Assembly: GCA_964034945.1 (NCBI GenBank)
Contig: OZ035961.1
Span: forward strand, 16,135,243-16,199,242
DNA from: Chrysopilus asiliformis
Lineage: Eukaryota > Arthropoda > Insecta > Diptera > Rhagionidae
Direction: 5' to 3'
DNA: 64,000 nt
In this document: one piece after another, positions 47,491 through 59,791 of the stretch
Layout of the letters: each line of letters starts with the position of its first letter
Numbering within the stretch: position 1 is the stretch's first letter
The notes under the pieces: generated by a model
Database searches by the model: none
What the model saw: the letters and a program-made list of their open reading frames with translations, nothing else
What the model was told of the DNA's origin: nothing
Program-made: the position numbers and the translations under genes

Positions 47491-49450
47491 ATTTTAAAAT
47501 TTCTACATTTCTACCGTTTATCGTAAAATGTTATCGAGATATTTCAGATGTCATAAAAAAATCATATTTTTTACAAATATGTATTAATATTTTATTCGTC
47601 GGTATATAAATTACGCAGTAACGTAGATTTTGCCTAAGAAAGTCATGTTAACAACAAATATTTTATCTGTTACTCTTGTATAAAAGAAATTTAATTAGTA
47701 TTTCGCATGAAAAATCTTAAAAGTGTTAGCAGTTTATTTCCATTACTAGAAGTAGAAATTGTGCAACCACAAATGAAAAGTATGGAAAGTGAGCTAAAAA
47801 GTCCAACATACGGATAGGTTAAGATTACGTAATCGTTCACATACGTCACTCATCAAATACTAATATCGTTACTGCCACCCAAGTAACAAAAGTTTCGGTT
47901 ATGATAAAGAAGAAAGAAAAATTTCCGTTGTAAAACAAACAACATAAAATATTGACAAGTAATAAATTGTTTGCATTAAACAAGAAGATTATTTATAATG
48001 TCAAAAAAAATACTTCAAATATAATTTTTAGATGTTTCTAACAGATTATTTATAAGAATTAATGAAATATTACAAATTGTGGGTCGGCATTGACACTCTT
48101 GTATTAAAAAGACTGTGATGTGTGGGATATGCCGGGAAAATCCATTCTGTATGGTAACCTACAGCCACATTTATTCACAAAGGTTCCTCCTTTTTATTCA
48201 TTGGAAAAGTATGATATGATTTACCACTTCCACAAGCATTTCCATTCGCTCTTCTAATAAAAAACAAAACGTTCCACGTGGGTGTAAAAGGTGGTATTTT
48301 CCGTAGCGTCTTTCGTCATCGAATTTTCCTTCATCCAAAACGGCCTTAAGGAAAAAAATCACACATACAACAAAACGAATGAATAACAAGAATGTAGGAT
48401 TTTGTTAGATATAACTATCTAAATATTTATTTCAAGGATATCAGGCGAAATGCTATCAAAATCATCTTATTGGAACATGGTTGATGTGCGATATGCACTC
48501 ACATTGACACTAGAGTTAAAATATAATTTACTTTGTGATCATAAAGGTGCCTTTTAATGCCGGAGGTGTTATTTGTACAATTCGATGCGGTTCAATGAAT
48601 AAAATATGTATCAAAAATATATGGGAAATGTAAACTTTTCCAATCATTTCTACGAGCACTGTGGGGAATTATTGTAAAAAATAATTTTTAATTAAATAAA
48701 AACTTCAATACCTGATGTTTGATTTGAATAGAGGATTAAGGAGATCCAATAATTGAGTGAATCTTTTTTATATTATGAACATTTAATGGAAAATTTGCTC
48801 ATATGTCCAATAAAATATAATTTTCATTTAAAACGAATGAGTTATGGAGGATAATTAAAATGTTAAGTATAAAAAAAACTTTGAAATTAAAATGTAGATC
48901 CATGAAATTAAATATTTTACGGAGGGAATTAATTGCCCCTTTGCATACAATAGAATCAATGAAAAAATTAAATAAAAAAGGGTTTTTCTAAAAACAAAAT
49001 TTTTACGTGGTTCAAAAAAACTAAATGTAAACATGCATGAGTACAGGTTGACAGACTGACAGGCCCGCGAAAATCCGCCCTTGTCAAACATACCACCACA
49101 GTTTTTCCTTCTCGTTTTCCCGTCCCGCCCCTTCTTGAAAACAGGCTCTAAAATTTTAACTCTTTAACTGCTATTTGATGCATGCAAAACTTGTGTACAA
49201 TCAACTGTTGACTACTTTTTATTTCCGTTTCCGAGAAAATCTTAAAAAAGCTTTTTATGGGAAAATGATTAAATTTTAGTTTTTCTGGGAATTTGAGTTT
49301 TTCTAGGAATTTGAGTTTTTCTTGGAATTTGAGTTTTTCTTGGAATACGGAAATCTTTCCAAAAAAATTATTTGGCCCTCGAATATCACAACACTTGAGG
49401 GATTAACGGTGACATACTTAAATATTTCAAGAAGCTTTTAAAGTCACAAT
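47491..49450. other. AT-rich intergenic interval
   Basis: Nothing supportable as a gene. A short three- to four-unit repeat of gaatttgagtttttctagg lies at 49288-49350. Confidence 0.35.
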
Positions 49451-49854
49451 ATGATATGCCTGCGAGCTCTACTAATGTTCATATGTGTAATATTTTCCGC
49501 AACAGGAGTCAGAAAAACGTCGTAATAAAATCGCAACGAAAATTTTCTAACAAGTGATAGAAATGGAATTCTATGCATGTTGTATTTATCTTACATAAGT
49601 GGATGTCTGTGATATCCTGCAAATCCTTTGCTAACACGACATATATCCAGAGTAAAGAAAAATTTCTCTATGCATACCAGAATAAGTTGTGGGGTTGGGG
49701 TTTTCTTAGGTCTAACGATGCATTGAATCATTTCTATACTCCTGCGGGACAAGTGACAAACAATCACGGTTTGCCCAAGAATGATGACAATAATAATAAT
49801 AGAAATACATATAGAAATTTACATGGAATAATGTCACAATGGAGCTGGGAATAA
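49451..49854 (+). CDS. probable small secreted protein, two exons
   Basis: An ATG at 49451 opens MICLRALLMFICVIFSATG, a good signal peptide. The frame stops soon after unless spliced. A donor GTAATA at 49522 and an acceptor at 49652 (ccagag) join it in phase to KEKFLYAYQNKLWGWGFLRS and on to a stop at 49854, about 90 residues. The mature part has the phrase LWGWGF, an Asn-rich NDDNNNNRNTYRN segment and a Trp-rich end SQWSWE. A poly(A) signal follows 24 bases after the stop. Another acceptor two bases earlier would need a different donor. Family unknown. Confidence 0.45.
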
Positions 49855-49878
49855 GACAAGAAACTAAGAGATCCTGTG

Positions 49879-49884
49879 AATAAA
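49879..49884 (+). terminator. poly(A) signal AATAAA
   Basis: AATAAA lies 24 bases after the stop of the 49-kb secreted protein gene, with a second at about 49919. Such placement supports a real 3' end. Confidence 0.45.
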
Positions 49885-49929
49885 ATACTTTGCTATGTAA
49901 ACTTGATGACATTCATTTTAATAAAATGC

Positions 49930-51269
49930 TAAAAGCGTAGGGGATTCACATCGTTGACACTTCTTTAATCTTACAGACTGATTGTTTGTTGGCTGTAAGT
50001 TCAATCTGTGCCACCCCTTGAAGTCTAATGTGATAATCTATCATTTTAGAGTTTGTAATTCCGTAATAATAAAGCATTTCAAGTGCACCAGGTAAAAATT
50101 ACTGCGTTTTAATGTACTAGAATCAAATAAAAATCACTAAAATATTAAAGATTATTTCACTATGGACCATTTTTTTCACTATGGAGTCTATAAAAATTAC
50201 AGCCAATCAAAAATAATCCATAACTTTATGCTTTCCAAGGTAAATTGAGTTGAAAATCTTATAGGCCATAAAACAATTTCTATGGAATGTATAGAATCGA
50301 GTCCTTAGACAAAAATACTTCACGTATTGATTTTCCATATTCAAACATGTAAAACATATTGAATTATCTTTCGTTTGGAACAAATGAAATTCCCGATATT
50401 AAATCTGTGTTGTAAAATACACTACATTTGGGTGTAATATTTTACTATGCGTTTGTCGCGGTTTATATTTTTTAATGAAAATTATTTACCAGTCCCGAAT
50501 TTGCCCGTTCAAGAACTTAGCCTTGCTATTTATGAGAAAAATAACCGTAAAAAAAATTTCAAGTCTCTAGCTCAATCCAGAAAAGCTTAAGTCGCTTAAT
50601 TGTAAAAAAAAGTTATTGTAAAAAAATGATGTTTTTTTGAATCTCACATTCTCAAATTTTCGGATGTCAACAAAAGATTAAATCTTTTAATGTTAAGTGG
50701 AGTTACAAATATGTAGTCATGTCAGTAGATTTAAGCCAAACAACAACAAAAAAATTAAGGGATATAACTTTTTTTAAATAAAAAGATAGTAATTTCTGAA
50801 TACATTTATACTTCCATGCCAAAATTTTTACTCCATGCCTTATTTCTGCCATTCGTTTTTTAAAAAGAATTACGATTACCAGGTGGCAATCGCTAAATAT
50901 TGTATATGAGAACAAACCGAATTTCTATTTAAAAAAAATTCGATTTGTAGAGAGTGGCTCGATGAGATTTTAATACATTGAAGTGTAGGAGGTCGGTCTG
51001 GCAATGCTGGAATTTGGAGTAACACGAAGGCACCTGGCACTCGAAATTAAGTAATAAAAAGTGTTCGAAGACCTAAAGAAAAGTATTGTAAAATCATATA
51101 TTAGGCACATTTTGCTTTACAGTTTTTTCCATACGACTTACCGTTTCCGAGATAACCGTTTCCGAGGTTCGTTTGTATGGGGTAAGGAATGTTCCGAATT
51201 TGCCCGTTCAAGAACTGTGCCTTGCAACTTTAGAAAAATCTCAAGTCTCTAGCTCAATCCTTTCGAAAG
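49930..51269. other. AT-rich interval with repeat fragments
   Basis: No gene. Fragments of the tagctcaatcc family occur at about 50505-50580 and 51120-51260 (gcccgttcaagaactgtgcc, tctcaagtctctagctcaat). Confidence 0.4.
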
Positions 51270-51405
51270 TTATGGTGTTCAAGGATGGACAGACAGACGG
51301 ACGGACGGACAGAGGGACGGTCAGACGGACGAACAGACAGACCGACAGACGGACGGACATGTGGAAATCAAAATCTTTTGTCATCCCAAACACAATGGTT
51401 TAGTA
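51270..51405 (-). repeat. (gacggaca)n tract with DINE-like fragment, inverted
   Basis: A run of gacagacggacgg variants is followed by acatgtggaaatcaaaatct and cccaaacacaatggt. This matches the reverse orientation of the tract in the DINE-like family. It abuts the forward copy 4, giving a head-to-head arrangement. Confidence 0.65.
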
Positions 51406-51410
51406 CATTT

Positions 51411-51966
51411 TTATACCCGTATGGTGAAACCAAAGGGTATATTAGATTTGCCTTACCGTTTGTAACGCCAAGATCCCGTCATCACACAAAAAATGAATTA
51501 CACCAGTGTGTTTAAAATAATAAAAAAAGTTGAATTTTGCATGTCCGTCCGTCTGTCTGTCTGTGGCGCGGATTGCGGGCGCACGGATTAAGCTAGAGAC
51601 TTGAAATTTTGAGCAGATCCGTTTTTCGTAAAATGCGAGGCCAAGTTCGTTCATGAGCAAAAATGAACCATTAGGGGGGGGGGGGGGGGGGGGGGGGTAC
51701 CCCCATTCGAACGAAAACGTTTTTTGTGAATATCTCAAAAACGGTGCATCTTATCAAAAAAGTCCAAGAACAAAAGTTATTTAGGATATTATTCTACATA
51801 AAACTTCCTTATATCAAAATCCAATTGGAATAAATTTTAAAAAATCTTATTGGAAAGTCTGACTTCAAAGTGGAATTTTGGTACAACTGTTCGAATTTTG
51901 ATACGAATATCACCATACGGGTCTCCAGTGATTGCCAGATTGCCAATTATAGCTTTTGTTATGTTT
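51411..51966 (+). mobile_element. DINE-1/mini-me-like element, copy 4
   Basis: From ttatacccgtatggtgaaac to ttttgttatgttt, with the (tccg/tctg)n tract at about 51543-51566 and a poly-G run at about 51675-51698. In copy 1 the homologous tract is poly-C, so the homopolymer strand differs between same-orientation copies. Confidence 0.75.
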
Positions 51967-52139
51967 GTGTTCGACGATTTGTTCGATGCGTTACAAGCGG
52001 TATACTAAATCTGATATACTCTGTTAAAGCGTAATTAACACCAACCTCAAACCGAATTGGAGTATTTTTCACATTGAATCGTTTCTCCTAAAGATTGAAA
52101 AATTTCGCCATTAAATTGAAAAATCCGACACAAAGGCTT

Positions 52140-52215
52140 ATTTTCCAGGACGTCAGAACAACATGCCTGAATCCGAGACTAATCCGGTCATTCCGGGATT
52201 TATGGTCACCCTACA
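52140..52215 (-). repeat. gcctgcggcgca-family terminus, inverted
   Basis: On the minus strand it starts tagggtgaccataaatcccg and continues ggattcaggcatgttgttct, matching the left part of the copies at 25853 and 40873. Only the end is present. Confidence 0.6.
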
Positions 52216-53248
52216 TATAGAGTACAAAAACCAGGTATAGAAAATAGAAAAGATCAAAACCGCGTTTAAAATAGACCAATAAAAGTCATCTACCCAAGTT
52301 GAAATAGTTGTCTAAGAAGCCAATTATGTGTACATTACAGCCACCAAACCACGATTTTTATTACTTATTTCAACCCCCTAAATATCACATAGCAGCATGA
52401 ACAAAATTTCTCCCAAATGACCCATGAGTAAACTATGGACCTGTTGATTTTCTCTGTGGCAAGGAATATCATCGCACCATCCCACAAACCCCTTCCAAAG
52501 GCACTCACAATCTCTAACTCCTTGTAAACACCTGTTGGTTTAGAAATTCCTTCGGCAGAGTCATAGCGACATAAGATTGCATAGTTAGATGCAGTAAAGA
52601 AGGATAAAAGTCTTTTCAGAAACTTACAGCGAAAAATAAAAGTAAAAAACATGAAATCGCAAAGAGAAACTTTTACTATGTGTGCAAACAACAAAATTGT
52701 TGACTAAGAAGTGCTGAACAAGGATTTTATTGTGTCGTAGAAGAAGAACACTTTGGTCAAGGATTGACTGGATCAATTTGTGTGGGATTGCATTTCCTGT
52801 ACAATGAATTTAAATTGATGTTTGAGAGGTCAACCAATGCAGTGTTTAGTTAAATATAGGATAAATGTGATGTTATCACCAAAAGCTTTTTTCAACTGCA
52901 TTGAATTAAACAAATTTGATGAAGGAAAATGTGAGAAATTTTATCACAATTTCCTTTTCTCCTAGCTTTTAATGAGTAGGTGTGTGAAAAATGTAATGCA
53001 TAATATTGAATAAACTTTTGAAAACATATGTTGCGTTAAAAAAAATCGCTGCAAATAATTGATATTTAACCAAAGAATATAAATTTCACTTGTTTTGCAA
53101 AAAAGGCTTCGCAGAGTAGGGTAGGAAAATCCATTGTTTCAAACCGTTTTCAATAAGAATAAAAATCGGGAAAATTGAAATATCAGCGCTTATAAAATGT
53201 TTAATAAGGTTTTTATAACAATAAAATTTTGTGATCATTATTACAATT
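52216..53248. other. AT-rich interval, one protein-like stretch
   Basis: A minus-strand frame at 52365-52694 includes ILCRYDSAEGISKPTGVYKE and has mixed base composition between 52380 and 52600. There is no start context, partner exon or recognisable domain, so it is not called as a gene. Confidence 0.3.
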
Positions 53249-53256
53249 GTTATTAG

Positions 53257-54396
53257 CAGGGCCCGGATATTTAAGGCAAAAAGGCATTTTGCCTATTTTG
53301 CTTTTTTCGTTCATTTTTGTATAATAACTGCCTTTTAGGCATTTTTGCTTATTTTCCCACTTTTTCGACCATTTAGCCTTTTTTTAATGCCTTTTTTAAT
53401 AATTCCGATCTTAAAAAGATTTATAAATTCCTTTTAGGGTAATTTAAGTACCCATAAAAATTATCATTATTTTTTTTTTGATTTGGCAATGCCTATATTT
53501 ATGACAGTTGCGCCAATGTACGATCAGTTTAGTTTTGGTAGTAAATTGAAATCTTAGAAATGCCAAAAATCACACGAGAAAACCGCCTTATACTCGTGAA
53601 CCTTGTAAATACATTTGGTAAAGACTGTTTCTCGACAGACGGGAGTTTGCTTTTCTGCAAAATGTGCGAAAAAGTAGTGAATCATTCAAAAAAGTATTTT
53701 GTGACACAACACATAAAAATTGCCATACACAAGAATTTATTGCAGAAAGCAAGTTCAAAAAAAGTCGGGTTATTCAAAAATGCAATCAGCAGAAGAAGCG
53801 ACTCATAATTTTTTAGAGATTTATGTATGGCATTTGTTAAAGCAAATATTCCACTTTGGAAATTGAATAATTATATTTTGAAAGAGTTTTTTTCAAAAAT
53901 ATTGCCATGAAAAAATTCCAGATGAATCAACGTTACGAAAAAATTGGAAACCTGCTATTTAGAAACAATTTCGGGGATTAGAAAAGAACTTTTAGGTAAG
54001 TTTTATTAGTTCACTTAATTATTTCTTGCAATCAGTATTAGATCCGTATTACCTATTATGATTCTTAATGCACCTAAAGTAACGTCACTATAACAAGTTG
54101 TAGGTAAAAAGCAGCGAACACTTATATTACTTAAATGAAGTGAGGCTCTTTATACGGCTATTAGCTTTTTATATATTTTTTTAAATTTATTTATATGAAT
54201 TTAATTTATCTGAAATTTTTTGCAAGCGTTCTGCGTTCAATTTTGTGATACATGATATGTCATATTCGTGCAATGAAAATGCCTTTTGTTTAAATAAATG
54301 CCTTTTTTTTGAAAAATTAATGCTTATTCAGTCTTTTATACTGCCTTTTTGCCTGCCTTTTTTCCCATTTTATAAGTGCCTTAAATCCGGGCCCTA
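53257..54396 (+). mobile_element. hAT transposon, decayed, with 8-bp target duplication
   Basis: The ends cagggcccggatatttaagg and (reverse complement) tagggcccggatttaaggca are inverted repeats, with aaaaaggca/tgccttttt subterminal copies. Flanks are gttattag at 53249-53256 and again at 54397-54404. It holds the N-terminal part of a hAT transposase with frameshifts and then AT-rich filler, so it is an internally deleted non-autonomous copy. Confidence 0.9.
53560..54000 (+). pseudogene. hAT transposase N-terminal remnant with BED-like zinc finger
   Basis: The frame starts MPKITRENRLILVNLVNTFG and has LLFCKMCEKVVNHSKKYF then VTQHIKIAIHKN, a C-x2-C...H-x5-H pattern of BED-type fingers in hAT transposases. 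The first frame ends at 53808. Shifted frames then continue the family: DLCMAFVKANIPLWKLNNYI, then EKIPDESTLRKNWKP, then CYLETISGIRKELL. At least two frameshifts are needed. The catalytic domain is absent. Confidence 0.75.
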
Positions 54397-54404
54397 GTTA
54401 TTAG

Positions 54405-55652
54405 TTTTGACTCAAAATGGGAGTCGTCATAAAAGCCACAACTACGACAATAAATTAAACAATAAATAGTCTAAAAATTGCTAAAATACCTTGAAATTTT
54501 TCGAAATGCTGCTTTGATCGATCAAGCCTCCGTAAAGCGGTTGTTTGCAGCCCTCAAAATTGTAAGCTTCAGATTAAGGACAGTAGTGAAGCCGGGCATA
54601 TAACGAGCTATGCTATTTTTCAAGCTTACAAGTAACTTTTCTCAAAAATATATTACTTATTATTTATTTTATTTTCAAAAAACACAAAATCATCACGTAT
54701 ACAAGCTGGCAAGTTTGTTGAACTTGAGTTCATTTTGTCAAATTGTATACGATAACTAATTTCATGGTCACTGTAGAAACAATTTTAAATCTTTTTACCA
54801 GTAAATTAGTTCTGACTCGTATTATGTGAGTATTAATGAAATAATAAAAGGCATGGTCGTATCAAGCAAAATATTTATGAATCTCAGAATATTAGTGAAT
54901 ATTTGTCTATCTATAGATTGCATTTAAAATAGAATTTATTTGTTATTGAATCATTCATCCGTTGCAATGATATCCATGACAATTGATCCAATTTTGTTAG
55001 CATATTAGGCGTAGTTCAAATCAAAACCGACTCTCTGATAATCTTTTGATGATTTGACAAATTCCTCAAAGGATGTCAATTTCAGAATTATGGAGATCTT
55101 GATATTTGTATGATTTAAAGAATAATAATCTACACATGAGATAAATACACCATTATATCAATGACAAAAGGATTTTATCACTATTATAGGAAATTTGTAC
55201 AACATATTGGTATAGTATTAATTACTTTAAGTGCAATAATATATTTTAATTATTTAAGGTGTTATATTGAATTTATTTATAACTTTTAAGTAATTTATGT
55301 AATCTTAAAGGTTAAAGTAGTGGCAATATCATGTGGAAATGCATTAATTAAAATTTTTGTTAAACTGATGGCCCTCTAGATATAATTTGTTATTGAGAGA
55401 CTTGTAAAAGAACACAAATTTTGAGGTTACACAATAATTTTTGAAGTATCTTCTGAGGAAACATAATTTTTCGACTTGGCAGTTTTCGATTAGGGAATGT
55501 CCAAAAATTACATTAATTTTGATTCTTTTTCAACCCTCTCCCCCTACCTGGTAATATTTCGTATCGCTCGGGCGTTTCTCCTTACCACTTGACATCTTTA
55601 TGAAATGTTTTTTTTTTTTCAAAAAATCACAAGATTTTTTGTTCCTTGTTAC
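54405..55652. other. AT-rich intergenic interval
   Basis: No gene, RNA or repeat boundary that I can support. Confidence 0.35.
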
Positions 55653-56053
55653 CAGGGCTGTGGAGTCTGTAGCTCAACCTTCGACTCCGACTCCAACTTC
55701 AATTCATAAAATTTTAAAATATCCGACCTTGACTTCCTAAACTCTAGAATATCCGACTCCGACTCGGGAAAGTCTAGAAGGCCTAATTCCAACTCCAACT
55801 CTTTCGACCGAAAAAATCATTAAATCACTTCAAACTCCAAATCAAACACTGTTTTTAGCTGCAAAACATTGAGATGTGACCAAAACTAGAGGGACAATAA
55901 AATATAGAGTGGTCCATGGAGGTAAAATAACCGCTTCGGACTTGGATTTGACAAATTTTCTCCGACTGTGATACCGACTCTTAAACTCTCTTGTCAAAAT
56001 TGACTGACTCCAACTTCGACTCCTAAAGCAAGAGTTTTGACTCCACATCCCTG
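55653..56053. mobile_element. hAT-like MITE with gactccgactcc content
   Basis: The ends cagggctgtggagtc and (reverse complement) cagggatgtggagtc are 15-bp inverted repeats with one mismatch. The interior is a degenerate series of gactccgactccaact phrases. Elements of this look, with agggctgtggagtc ends, are widespread in animal genomes and attributed to hAT. The target duplication is degraded. Confidence 0.7.
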
Positions 56054-56640
56054 TTTGCACCACCACCACTTCTCAAGTTCTTAAAAACCCAAAGTACTGA
56101 CGTCAAAAATGGCGATAGAAAAACCCTTTTCAGAACAAATACTAAAAAACTCATAACAACTAATTTTATCTGTTAGATATTTATTTCTAATTCTTAATTA
56201 TAACTTTATATAAAAATTAAAAGCTGATTTGAAAAAAACCACTTCGTAACTAACGAATATCGAGTGTCTTTCGTCACGTTATTTTTGATGACGTCAAAAT
56301 GTTGCGTCTGTAGTAAATTGTCCCGGCATGATTTACAATTTTTGTGTTGAAAATTGAGCAAGCGTGAAATGAATTTCCGCTTTTTTTATGCCTTCAATAC
56401 AAGCAAATTTTATGATTTTCAGTTCAGTTTCTAATATTCACATAATTTCTAAGCGAGTTTTTTAAAGGACATTAGTTTTGACAACGTTTTACAAGAAAAC
56501 AACTTCTAAATTTTCAAAAATTCACAGAATTTTTATTGAATACAATAAAAAAAAGAATAAATTTACGAAATCAAGAGATTTTTCTGTAATTTTGGAAAGT
56601 TTTATGGAAGTTATCGCCAAAATACGGCTAGAAATTGTAA
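56054..56640. other. AT-rich interval upstream of the 56.6-kb frame
   Basis: An AT-rich open frame at 56478-56666 looks like chance. No promoter motif is clear. Confidence 0.3.
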
Positions 56641-56647
56641 CCGCTAA

Positions 56648-56884
56648 ATGGCAAAAAGTTATATAAAAAAATACGAAGAAGGATTAAACGCTGTCACAGA
56701 GGAATGTCCTCATTGTACCAGACAGCGTCTTAAAACGCATGTGCGCCACATTATCGCTTCTTTACGAGGGCGAACAACGTACAAGACCCCCACTTGTTAC
56801 ACGCAGCATAGAATACTGGTGGATTTGTTAGATCCATTCGTACACCGAATATATAAAGCTATGCCATCAACGGATATTCTTTGA
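56648..56884 (+). CDS. unrecognised protein-coding stretch, possibly a terminal exon
   Basis: 78 codons from the ATG at 56648 to the stop at 56884. From about residue 15 the composition turns coding-like: EECPHCTRQRLKTHVRHIIA, then RGRTTYKTPTCYTQHRILVD, ending LLDPFVHRIYKAMPSTDIL. A CxxC followed by basic helical sequence is faintly like the second half of insect chemosensory (OS-D) proteins, but the usual first Cys pair is absent, so this is only a guess. A possible acceptor (ctgtcacag, near 56700) would make it the last exon of a spliced gene whose earlier exons I cannot find. Confidence 0.35.
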   Translation: MAKSYIKKYEEGLNAVTEECPHCTRQRLKTHVRHIIASLRGRTTYKTPTCYTQHRILVDLLDPFVHRIYKAMPSTDIL

Positions 56885-59213
56885 AATGTTAACAAACCAC
56901 TGAGTTGCGAGGACAAAAAAGTTCTGATCTAGAGAAAAATACCAGAAAAATAGGAAATTTCCACAAAAAAAAATCGAGCCACAATCCAATATTCAGTTTG
57001 TGTGTAAAAAAAACCCAGTATATTTAAGTTTCGAGTGATTTGGAAATCAGAGTTTCACAGATCAATTAATTTCGGTTAGTGGTGCTTTGTACTATCATAA
57101 AAAACGGTTGACTGACTACCTGTAGAAAACTCAACTGTTTCATCATAAATTTGAACATAAAGTGTCCATTGAATTGTTAATATCTCGATAATTAATTACA
57201 AAACAGTTTACCCAGTGCTAAATTCAAAAGTGTTGTGTTTTAATAGACATTGTGTGAATAATTCGCAAAAGGATTTCAAACGAGCAATAAATAAAAAAGG
57301 ATTTCAGCACAACAGGTAAAAGTCTTTCAACGCTATTAATCAAACTACATGAATATTTATCTGTTGCATACGTTATTTTCCTTGTACATTTTATACACCA
57401 TCATATTTCAAAGTGACCACATTATCAGCATATCGATATACATTTTCCAAAGTCTGATTGAATAATAAACTACCTAATGGGGTTTATTTTGCAATCTATA
57501 TAGTATCAGACTAGCTCGGGGCAAATATTTTTTCCCACACAGAGTCAATATTATTGTATATTATGTGACCGTCAAATAAAAAACTTTTCGCAAAAAAAAA
57601 GAATTTTCAAACAAATAAAAGAAAATTTCACAGACTATAAAAGTATCATGGAAGAAGTTTTCTTTTGCCAAAAGAAAATCCCGTGATGAAGAATGTAAAA
57701 AAACACAAAAAGAAAATTGAATGCTAGAAGTTTTTGTTTAACCGTTTACCTAACATGCAACAAAATATAACTTTACTCATTTTCCCATAATTTTATTCAC
57801 ATTATGCGATTGCAATTTTTTGAAATTGCTTGAATATCTACACGATACATTTGTTTTTCTTTGTGAAAAATACTTTTCAGGTAATACAAAACAGCATCGC
57901 TCCAGGAAATTTGGAAAAAAAATTAGATACAAGTTTTAAATATTTCTGAAAGAAAAACATTGAAAATCATAGATGTCGAGATAATTAAATAGTTAACAAA
58001 GTCAGTTCTATATATTTGTAAAAGACAGTTCATTTCTTTGGGGGGGTTTTTTTGTGTAAACTTAGCCAAACTGAAACATTTAACATTATTATAATGAGCA
58101 ATCGCAAAAGGTATTGTTTTTTTCGGAAAAAAACATACTTTTTAATGGTGGCCAAAGTTATTTTATTTTAAAAATTCTGTTGATTATATGTTTAGTGAAA
58201 ATGTTTAGTCGTTAAATATAAAAACTGCAAAAATATATTTTCTATAAAAAAGTGGGATTATAGAAAATTACTAAAAAATTCAAATAATTAAAAAAACTTA
58301 GAAATGTGCGGTTCGTTTAGTCATCCATATTATTGTAAATGTCCTTTATCATAGTTTTATTTTAAAAAACCATAGCTAATCTTCAAATACTATGATATTT
58401 GAAAAATTTTGCAGAAAGCAAATGATTTTTCACCTAGAATTTCTAATTCTTAAAAAAAAAATTCGACCGCATTTTCCAAATCTATTTCTATATAATTCAA
58501 CGTGATTCGCATTTTCCAAAACATACTTTTTTGGTTTTATTGCAATTTTTGAAGGTATGATGAAATCGTACTATCTCAGAAAAATCCGGGGACAAATCAA
58601 CACCGCCTCAAAACATAGCTAAAAATAAGCACTTTGCAGTGTTATCCAGAAAAAATTTAACACCGTAGCGCGGTGTCATTTGGAGATTCCTGTTTTAAGG
58701 AGTTGAAAATTCACTTTAACGCCATTTTGGCCTCAATTTTCAATGAATTCCTAAAAGGATTCAAAAATTCACTTGAACTCCTTTCAAAAGTTATTTCCAT
58801 TGAAAAGGATATTCGAGTTTAGAAGATACCTTCCAATTGGCTTGAATAGCCACTTGGGTAGTCGAATTTTTTGTAATTTTTGGGCGGGGTTTAACTTTGG
58901 ATAGAAGCTTATTCGGGTACCAAATATAAACTTTCTATCTCAATTAGTTATCAAGTTTTCAATTTTTTTGTGTGAAACATACATGCCTATTCTGGAATCA
59001 TTAAGTTTGTTCGATTTCCCGTCGATTGAACGCAATTTGTATTCTTGAATCCGCTGCATTTCACTTCTGTTTGAATGCGTCTGATCTAGTAACGTTTTGA
59101 GGGTAAAGTTACTCGTTGCAAATTTCAAAATACCATGATACCAATTGAGTTGCGAATCTTTGATTTTACGTTTTAGCTTCGAATTCCAGAATAGCCATGA
59201 TAAATATCCAATT
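56885..59213. other. AT-rich intergenic interval
   Basis: No gene. A short hairpin acaccgtagcgcggtgt lies near 58660. Nothing else stands out. Confidence 0.35.
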
Positions 59214-59791
59214 TTTTATACCCGTATGGTGAAACCAAAGGGTATATTAACTTTGCCTTACCGTTTGTAACGCCAAGATCCCGTCATCACACACAAAAAT
59301 GAATTACACCAGTGTGTTTAGAATGATAAAAATAATTAATTTCTGCATGTCCGTCCGTCTGTCTGTCTGTCCGCCTGTCTGTCTGTCTGTCTGTCCGTCT
59401 GCCTGTGGCGCGGATTGCGGGCGCACGGATTGAGCTAGAGACTTGAAATTTTGCGCAGATTCGTTTTTCGTAAAATGCGAGGCTAAGTTCGTTAATGGAC
59501 AAAAATGGACCATTAGGGGGGTACCCCCCATACGAACGAAAATGGTTTTTGTGAATATCTCAAAAACGGTGCATCTTATCAAAAAAGTGCAAGAACAAAA
59601 GTTATTTAGGACATGATTCTACATAAAACTCCCATACATCAAAATCCGATTGGAATAAATTTTAAAAAATCTTATTGGAAAGTTTGACTTCAACGTGGAA
59701 TTTTGATACAACTGTTCGAATTTTGATACGAATATCACCATACGGGTCTCCAATGATTGCCAGATTGGCAATTATAGCTTTTGTTATGTTT
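59214..59791 (+). mobile_element. DINE-1/mini-me-like element, copy 5
   Basis: Full-length, from ttttatacccgtatggtgaa to ttttgttatgttt, with the (tctg)n tract at about 59350-59405. The homopolymer block is short here (gggggg and cccccc only), unlike the runs of about 18-24 in copies 1, 2 and 4. Confidence 0.75.

Noticed and set aside
40873..52215. Possible single 11-kb element, since tagggtgac ends face each other at both limits
   Set aside because: Isolated tagggtgac ends occur elsewhere, no matching target duplication is seen, and unrelated genes and transposons lie between.
52365..52694. 109-codon minus-strand frame with LCRYDSAEGISKPTGVYKE
   Set aside because: Parts look protein-like, but there is no partner exon, start context or family; too weak to call.
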